Assembly (NCBI GenBank): GCA_945906975.1
Contig: CAMDRY010000100.1
Coordinates: 1-9,096, forward strand
DNA: 9,096 nucleotides
Direction of reading: 5' to 3'
DNA from: Bordetella parapertussis
GTDB taxonomy: Bacteria > Pseudomonadota > Gammaproteobacteria > Burkholderiales > SG8-39
Shown: positions 6,286 to 9,096 of the stretch, piece by piece
Position numbering within the stretch: the first letter of the stretch is position 1
How the letters are laid out: every line of letters starts with the position of its first letter
Notes under the pieces: model-generated
The model's input: only the letters and a program-made list of their open reading frames with translations
Told to the model about the DNA's origin: nothing
Databases searched by the model: none
Program-made: the position numbers and the translations under genes

Positions 6286-6335
6286 AACGCGAGGCAGGGG
6301 GTTTTATTTCGAACGCCTCGATTGGGAAAATCTGC

Positions 6336-6815
6336 TTAATTGAGCTTCCAGATATACGACAGCAGGATCGTGGCAAACCCCAGCCACAGCAGGTAGGGCA
6401 ACAACAGGATGCCGGCGAGCCGGTCGAGATGCCAGAAGCGCTGCGTCGTCAGGATGACCGTCACCACCAGCATTGCCATTTCAACAAGAGCGAGATCGAT
6501 GCGCTGAAATCCGAAGAACAGCACGGACCAGCCAAGATTCAGGGCGAGCTGAACGCCAAACAACAAAAGCGCAATACGAACCGCACGCGCGTTGCCAAGC
6601 CGCCATACGCGCCATCCGGCAACGGCCATGAGAAAGTAAAGCACCACCCAGACCGGTGAAAAAAAACCCTCCGGCGGATTAAACGGTGCCTTGTGCAGCG
6701 CCTGATACCAGGTGCCGACGCTCGAATCGGTGACGAGCTTGCCCATTTCAAAACGCAAAAAAAGAATCAGCAGAAATACCGCCAGACCTATCGCACTCGC
6801 TCTTTGCGTTCTCAT
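6336..6815 (-). CDS. tspO: TspO/MBR-family membrane protein
   Basis: The protein has 159 residues with five hydrophobic helices, as in the tryptophan-rich sensory protein/translocator family. Hallmarks are WYQALHKAPFNPPEGFFSPVW in the first loop and second helix (about 36-56), LNLGWSVLFFG (about 92-102) and PYLLWLGFATILLSYIW near the C-terminus (140-156). TspO proteins sit in a membrane and bind porphyrins and other hydrophobic ligands. In Rhodobacter TspO modulates photosynthesis gene expression in response to oxygen, but no photosynthesis or haem genes are seen here. The start ATG at 6815-6813 has a poor Shine-Dalgarno; a perfect TATAAT lies 31-37 bases upstream on the minus strand. The cupin gene follows after 50 bases. 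Family assignment is secure; the physiological ligand is unknown. Confidence 0.93.
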   Translation of the reverse strand: MRTQRASAIGLAVFLLILFLRFEMGKLVTDSSVGTWYQALHKAPFNPPEGFFSPVWVVLYFLMAVAGWRVWRLGNARAVRIALLLFGVQLALNLGWSVLFFGFQRIDLALVEMAMLVVTVILTTQRFWHLDRLAGILLLPYLLWLGFATILLSYIWKLN

Positions 6816-6819
6816 TTTT

Positions 6820-7038
6820 TTACGGGGCTTCGCTTACACATTCCGCATTATAGGTTGTCGTGAATCCGGGTTTGTTCCTCACCTTGACCGGATCGCATCC
6901 AGTCAGTTCGAACACGAAAACGGATACGAGGACGGACACGAGCACGGACGGTGAAAATTCGTGCTGGAAAACCACGCGAAACCGCTTTACTATCCGGGTC
7001 GAACACCGGAAGCGGACGCGTGCATCAGACCCCGCCAC
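6820..7038 (-). CDS. Doubtful small lipoprotein-like frame before tspO
   Basis: A 72-codon frame ends in TAA at 6822-6820, four bases before the tspO ATG. Its middle encodes a hydrophobic stretch SVLVSVLVSVFVFELTGC that ends in a good lipobox (LTGC), followed by DPVKVRNKPGF. Against it: no good ribosome-binding site, an N-terminal part with charged and polar residues that is long for a signal peptide, a hydrophobic stretch generated by a 12-bp tandem repeat, and the probable tspO -10 element lying inside it. It may be a decayed or chance frame. Tight spacing to tspO is the main reason to record it. Confidence 0.2.
   Translation of the reverse strand: MAGSDARVRFRCSTRIVKRFRVVFQHEFSPSVLVSVLVSVFVFELTGCDPVKVRNKPGFTTTYNAECVSEAP
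6847..6852 (-). promoter_or_regulatory. -10 element of tspO
   Basis: On the minus strand TATAAT is a perfect -10 hexamer at 6852-6847, which would start transcription about 25 bases before the tspO ATG. The sequence 16-18 bases upstream (ACAAAC region) is a poor -35, so an activator may be needed. Confidence 0.4.
6914..6949. repeat. Three tandem 12-bp repeats
   Basis: Three adjacent units of consensus ACGARSACGGAY occupy 6914-6925, 6926-6937 and 6938-6949, the last two differing at one base. They lie in the divergent spacer between tspO and the second Bug gene. The 12-bp period keeps reading frame, so a plus-strand frame reads TKTD/TRTD/TSTD and a minus-strand frame reads repeated VLVS-like residues. 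Confidence 0.8.
6965..6993 (+). promoter_or_regulatory. Weak candidate promoter of the second Bug operon
   Basis: TGGAAA (6965-6970) and TACTAT (6988-6993), each four of six to the sigma70 consensus, are 17 bases apart. This would give a leader of about 75 bases before ATG 7076. The match is modest and the assignment tentative. Confidence 0.2.
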
Positions 7039-7075
7039 ACAGCATTCCGGATATATTAATCAAGGAGAAGAAACA

Positions 7076-8062
7076 ATGAACACCCCGCTGAATATTGGCG
7101 CGCGCCTTTTCGCGCTCGCCGCCGCCCTGCTTTTTACCGCACCCACCCTCGCCCAGGACGCCTATCCAAGCCGGCCGATCAAAATCATCGTGCCGTTCTC
7201 GGCCGGCGGCGGCAATGACATCGTCGCACGGCTGATAGGCGAAGAAATCCGCAAAGCCCTCGGGCAGGTCGTCACCGTTGAAAACCAGCCCGGTGCGAGC
7301 ACCATGATAGGCACGCGCTCGGTGATCAAGTCGCCGCCAAACGGCTACACACTGCTGGTAGCCGATGGCGCCATGGCGATCAATCCGCTGCTGTTCAAGG
7401 ACATGGATTACGACTGGGACCGCGACCTCGCTCCTATCACCCTGCTGGTCCGGGTGCCGAACGTGCTCACGGTGCACGCCGAATTGCCGATACGCAACAT
7501 GCAGGAGCTGGTCGCCTATGCCAAGACCCATGACATCGCCTACTCCTCCAGCGGAACGGGCAATGCCAACCATCTCAGCGGCGAACTCATCAACAAGCTC
7601 GCCGGCACGAAAATAAACCATATCCCCTACAAGGGCGTGGCACCACAACTGGCCGATGTGGCTGCGGGCCACGTTGCCATGACCTTCGCCAGCATCGGCG
7701 CCTCGTTACCTTTCATCCGCGGCGGCAAGGCGCGGCCAATTGCGGTGTCCTCGACCACGCGCGTGTCCATTCTTCCCGACGTGCCCACGGTAGCCGAGAC
7801 CCCCATGTTTGCAGGCTTCGACATTTCAAATTACTTCGGTTTTTTTGCGCCCGCGAACCTGCCCGAGCCCATCATGAAAAAGCTCAATGAAACGGTGACC
7901 AAGGCGCTGATGACACCGGAAATTTCCTCCAAGCTCAAGCAAATGGGCTTTGAGCCCTCGCCCATGTCGCCCGAGGGATTCCGCGCCTTCATCCGGACCG
8001 AGGCAAAGCGTTACGAAAGAACCGTGATCGAAGCCAAAGTGAAACTCGAGAACGTGAAATGA
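7076..8062 (+). CDS. Bug/TctC-family periplasmic solute-binding protein
   Basis: The protein has 328 residues. The frame is open upstream to 6860, but I choose ATG 7076 because AAGGAG (7062-7067) stands 8 bases before it and a signal peptide begins there: residues 1-26 with R10, a Leu/Ala core and cleavage expected after TLA before QDAYPSRP. Family hallmarks are YPSRPIKIIVPFSAGGGNDIVARL, VENQPGASTMIG, PNGYTLLVADG, INHIPYKGVAPQ and LPDVPTVAETP. The GGNDIVAR and VENQPGA loops are closer to the family consensus than those of the other Bug protein in this window, so the two probably bind different ligands. No membrane components of a tripartite transporter are adjacent. Its stop overlaps the next start as ATGA (8059-8062), tying it to the dehydrogenase gene; the receptor probably captures a precursor of that enzyme's substrate. 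Confidence 0.93.
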   Translation: MNTPLNIGARLFALAAALLFTAPTLAQDAYPSRPIKIIVPFSAGGGNDIVARLIGEEIRKALGQVVTVENQPGASTMIGTRSVIKSPPNGYTLLVADGAMAINPLLFKDMDYDWDRDLAPITLLVRVPNVLTVHAELPIRNMQELVAYAKTHDIAYSSSGTGNANHLSGELINKLAGTKINHIPYKGVAPQLADVAAGHVAMTFASIGASLPFIRGGKARPIAVSSTTRVSILPDVPTVAETPMFAGFDISNYFGFFAPANLPEPIMKKLNETVTKALMTPEISSKLKQMGFEPSPMSPEGFRAFIRTEAKRYERTVIEAKVKLENVK

Positions 8063-8940
8063 CGCCTTTCAATGAGCCCTCGCGCCTGAGGGTGTTGGTG
8101 ACAGGCGGTGCCGGCAAGATCGGCACCGCCCTGCGCAGCCATTGGCGCGGCCGTTACGGCTTACTGCGCCTTGCGGACATTGCCGCGCAGGAGCCGGCCG
8201 GAGCCGGTGAGGAGATCTGCCAACTGGACATGCGCGACATCACCAGCGTGGAAAAGAGTATGGAGGACATGGACTGCGTCGTGCACCTTGCCGGCATCCC
8301 GCACGAGGACACCTGGGACAATATCCTGTCCGTAAATATCGAGGGCACTTACAACGCCTTCGAGGCGGCGCGCCGCCAGGGCGTGCGGCGTGTTGTTTTC
8401 GCCAGCTCAAACCATGTCATCGGCTTTCACCGCCGCGAAGAGGTGGTCGACACCGATGCGCAGCCCAGACCCGATTCGCGTTACGGCGTATCGAAAGTCT
8501 TCGGCGAGGCCCTGGGCAGCATGTACGCCGACAAGTACGGCCTTTCCGTCGCCTGCCTTCGCATCGGCCCCTTTCGCACGCCGGACAAACCCAACGCGCC
8601 GCGTGAACTCATGAACTGGCTCAGCCATGCCGACATGGCGCAACTGGCCGGCCGCTGCGTCGAGCATCCGAAGTACCACTTTGTCGTACTCTACGGCGTC
8701 TCTAATAACACGCGCAACCGCTGGGATAATTCAAAGGTCGGCTTCATCGGCTACCGTCCGACCGACAACGCCGAGACCTTCGCCGGCGAATTTTCGACCA
8801 ACGCCAAACCGGAAGACCCGATCGCAATCCAGTTTCATGGCGGCATCTACTGCTCACGCGAGTTTGTCGGCGACACCACCCGCATGAATGACAGCAACGC
8901 CAGCGCCGGCGCCTATTCAGGACAAGGAAAAACAACGTGA
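8059..8940 (+). CDS. NAD-dependent SDR, uronate dehydrogenase-like
   Basis: The protein has 293 residues with an extended short-chain dehydrogenase fold. The nucleotide-binding motif TGGAGKIG is at 15-22 and D40 (RLAD) ends beta-strand 2, which favours NAD over NADP. The active site shows SSNH (116-119), Y142 and K146 in RYGVSK. Many segments recall Agrobacterium uronate dehydrogenase from memory: RLAD with following PAG and EE, VHLAGI, NIEGTYN, FASSNHVIG, RPDSRYGVSKVFGE, RIG, W(L/F)SH, WDNS and PTDNAE. R182 after the RIG segment lies where that family binds the substrate carboxylate. The known reaction oxidises galacturonate or glucuronate to the aldarolactone in the cytoplasm; a related sugar acid is possible. 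It is about 25 residues longer than typical, with a Ser/Asn/Gly-rich tail. Translation is coupled to both neighbours by overlaps (ATGA before, GTGA after). Confidence 0.82.
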   Translation: MTPFNEPSRLRVLVTGGAGKIGTALRSHWRGRYGLLRLADIAAQEPAGAGEEICQLDMRDITSVEKSMEDMDCVVHLAGIPHEDTWDNILSVNIEGTYNAFEAARRQGVRRVVFASSNHVIGFHRREEVVDTDAQPRPDSRYGVSKVFGEALGSMYADKYGLSVACLRIGPFRTPDKPNAPRELMNWLSHADMAQLAGRCVEHPKYHFVVLYGVSNNTRNRWDNSKVGFIGYRPTDNAETFAGEFSTNAKPEDPIAIQFHGGIYCSREFVGDTTRMNDSNASAGAYSGQGKTT

Positions 8941-9096
8941 AAGAAACAGCGGTGAACACAGCTGGGCATACCAAGGACACCGCCACCGGCGACAATGCCG
9001 CCGGGCTCACAGCCGAACAGGTCGCCTTTCATCGCGCCAACGGTTACGTGTTCCCGTTCAGGGCCATGGACAAGGCCGATGCCGCGGGCGATCGCG
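8937..9096 (+). CDS. PhyH-like dioxygenase, 5' part only (cut by window edge)
   Basis: The frame is open from GTG 8937 to the window end, 53 complete codons. After a polar N-terminal stretch it reads LTAEQVAFHRANGYVFPFRAM, the usual opening of PhyH-family Fe(II)/2-oxoglutarate dioxygenases (LT.EQ...F...GY.FP.R). The His-Asp-His metal triad lies beyond the window, so activity cannot be judged. GTG 8937 is preferred: AAGGA (8924-8928) stands 8 bases upstream and the GTG overlaps the dehydrogenase stop as GTGA. A second GTG at 8952 is possible. Family members hydroxylate acyl-CoAs, small acids or natural products. It is the third gene of the coupled operon. Confidence 0.72.
   Translation, partial: MKETAVNTAGHTKDTATGDNAAGLTAEQVAFHRANGYVFPFRAMDKADAAGDR

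Noticed and set aside
6045..6659. Long plus-strand open frame of 204 codons
   Set aside because: It lies antisense to the cupin and tspO genes, both of which have clear family motifs, and its own translation is Arg/Pro/His-rich without any recognisable pattern.
6860..7075. In-frame upstream extension of the second Bug protein
   Set aside because: The extension is polar and repeat-derived, and would bury the signal peptide. ATG 7076 has a strong AAGGAG site and a normal signal peptide.
1..9096. CRISPR array, tRNA, rRNA, insertion sequence or phage elements
   Set aside because: By eye I saw no regularly spaced direct repeats of CRISPR type, no tRNA-like cloverleaf and no transposase or integrase motifs. 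A tRNAscan-SE and Infernal run would settle the RNA question.

Overview
This GC-rich window looks like chromosomal DNA of a betaproteobacterium, most likely of the Burkholderiales. The main reason is two periplasmic solute-binding proteins of the Bug/TctC type, a family greatly expanded in that order. Ala/Lys-rich exported proteins, EAL-domain signalling proteins and small Cys-containing lipoproteins also fit. No rRNA, tRNA, CRISPR array, transposase or phage gene was seen.

Left part (1-3410). A gene-poor leader is followed by a small exported Ala/Lys-rich repeat protein (514-849) with a strong intrinsic terminator. Next is a membrane-anchored PAS-EAL protein (1184-2683) whose EAL domain has lost the paired metal-binding aspartates, so it is probably a c-di-GMP sensor or degenerate regulator, not an active phosphodiesterase. 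A long, partly AT-rich intergenic region separates it from a convergent small lipoprotein gene (3197-3408, minus strand). That gene is put out of frame by a tandem heptanucleotide repeat, so it is either a pseudogene or a length-variable locus.

Middle part (3538-5948, plus strand). This is a compact catabolic-looking operon: a Bug-family binding protein, a VOC-fold metalloprotein and a TauD-type Fe(II)/2-oxoglutarate dioxygenase. A minus-strand pair converges on it: tspO (6815-6336) followed by a short cupin (6285-5983).

Right part (7076-9096, plus strand). This is a second, tightly coupled operon: another Bug-family binding protein, an NAD-dependent SDR very like uronate dehydrogenase (ATGA overlap), and the 5' end of a PhyH-like dioxygenase (GTGA overlap) cut by the window edge.

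The two plus-strand operons share one logic: an orphan periplasmic receptor followed by oxidative enzymes, each including a different Fe(II)/2-oxoglutarate oxygenase. No TctA or TctB membrane partner is present, so uptake would need permease genes elsewhere. Substrates cannot be named from sequence alone. The most distinctive observations are the heptamer-repeat frameshift, the degenerate EAL protein and the two parallel Bug-oxygenase clusters. I found no clearly novel multi-gene system.
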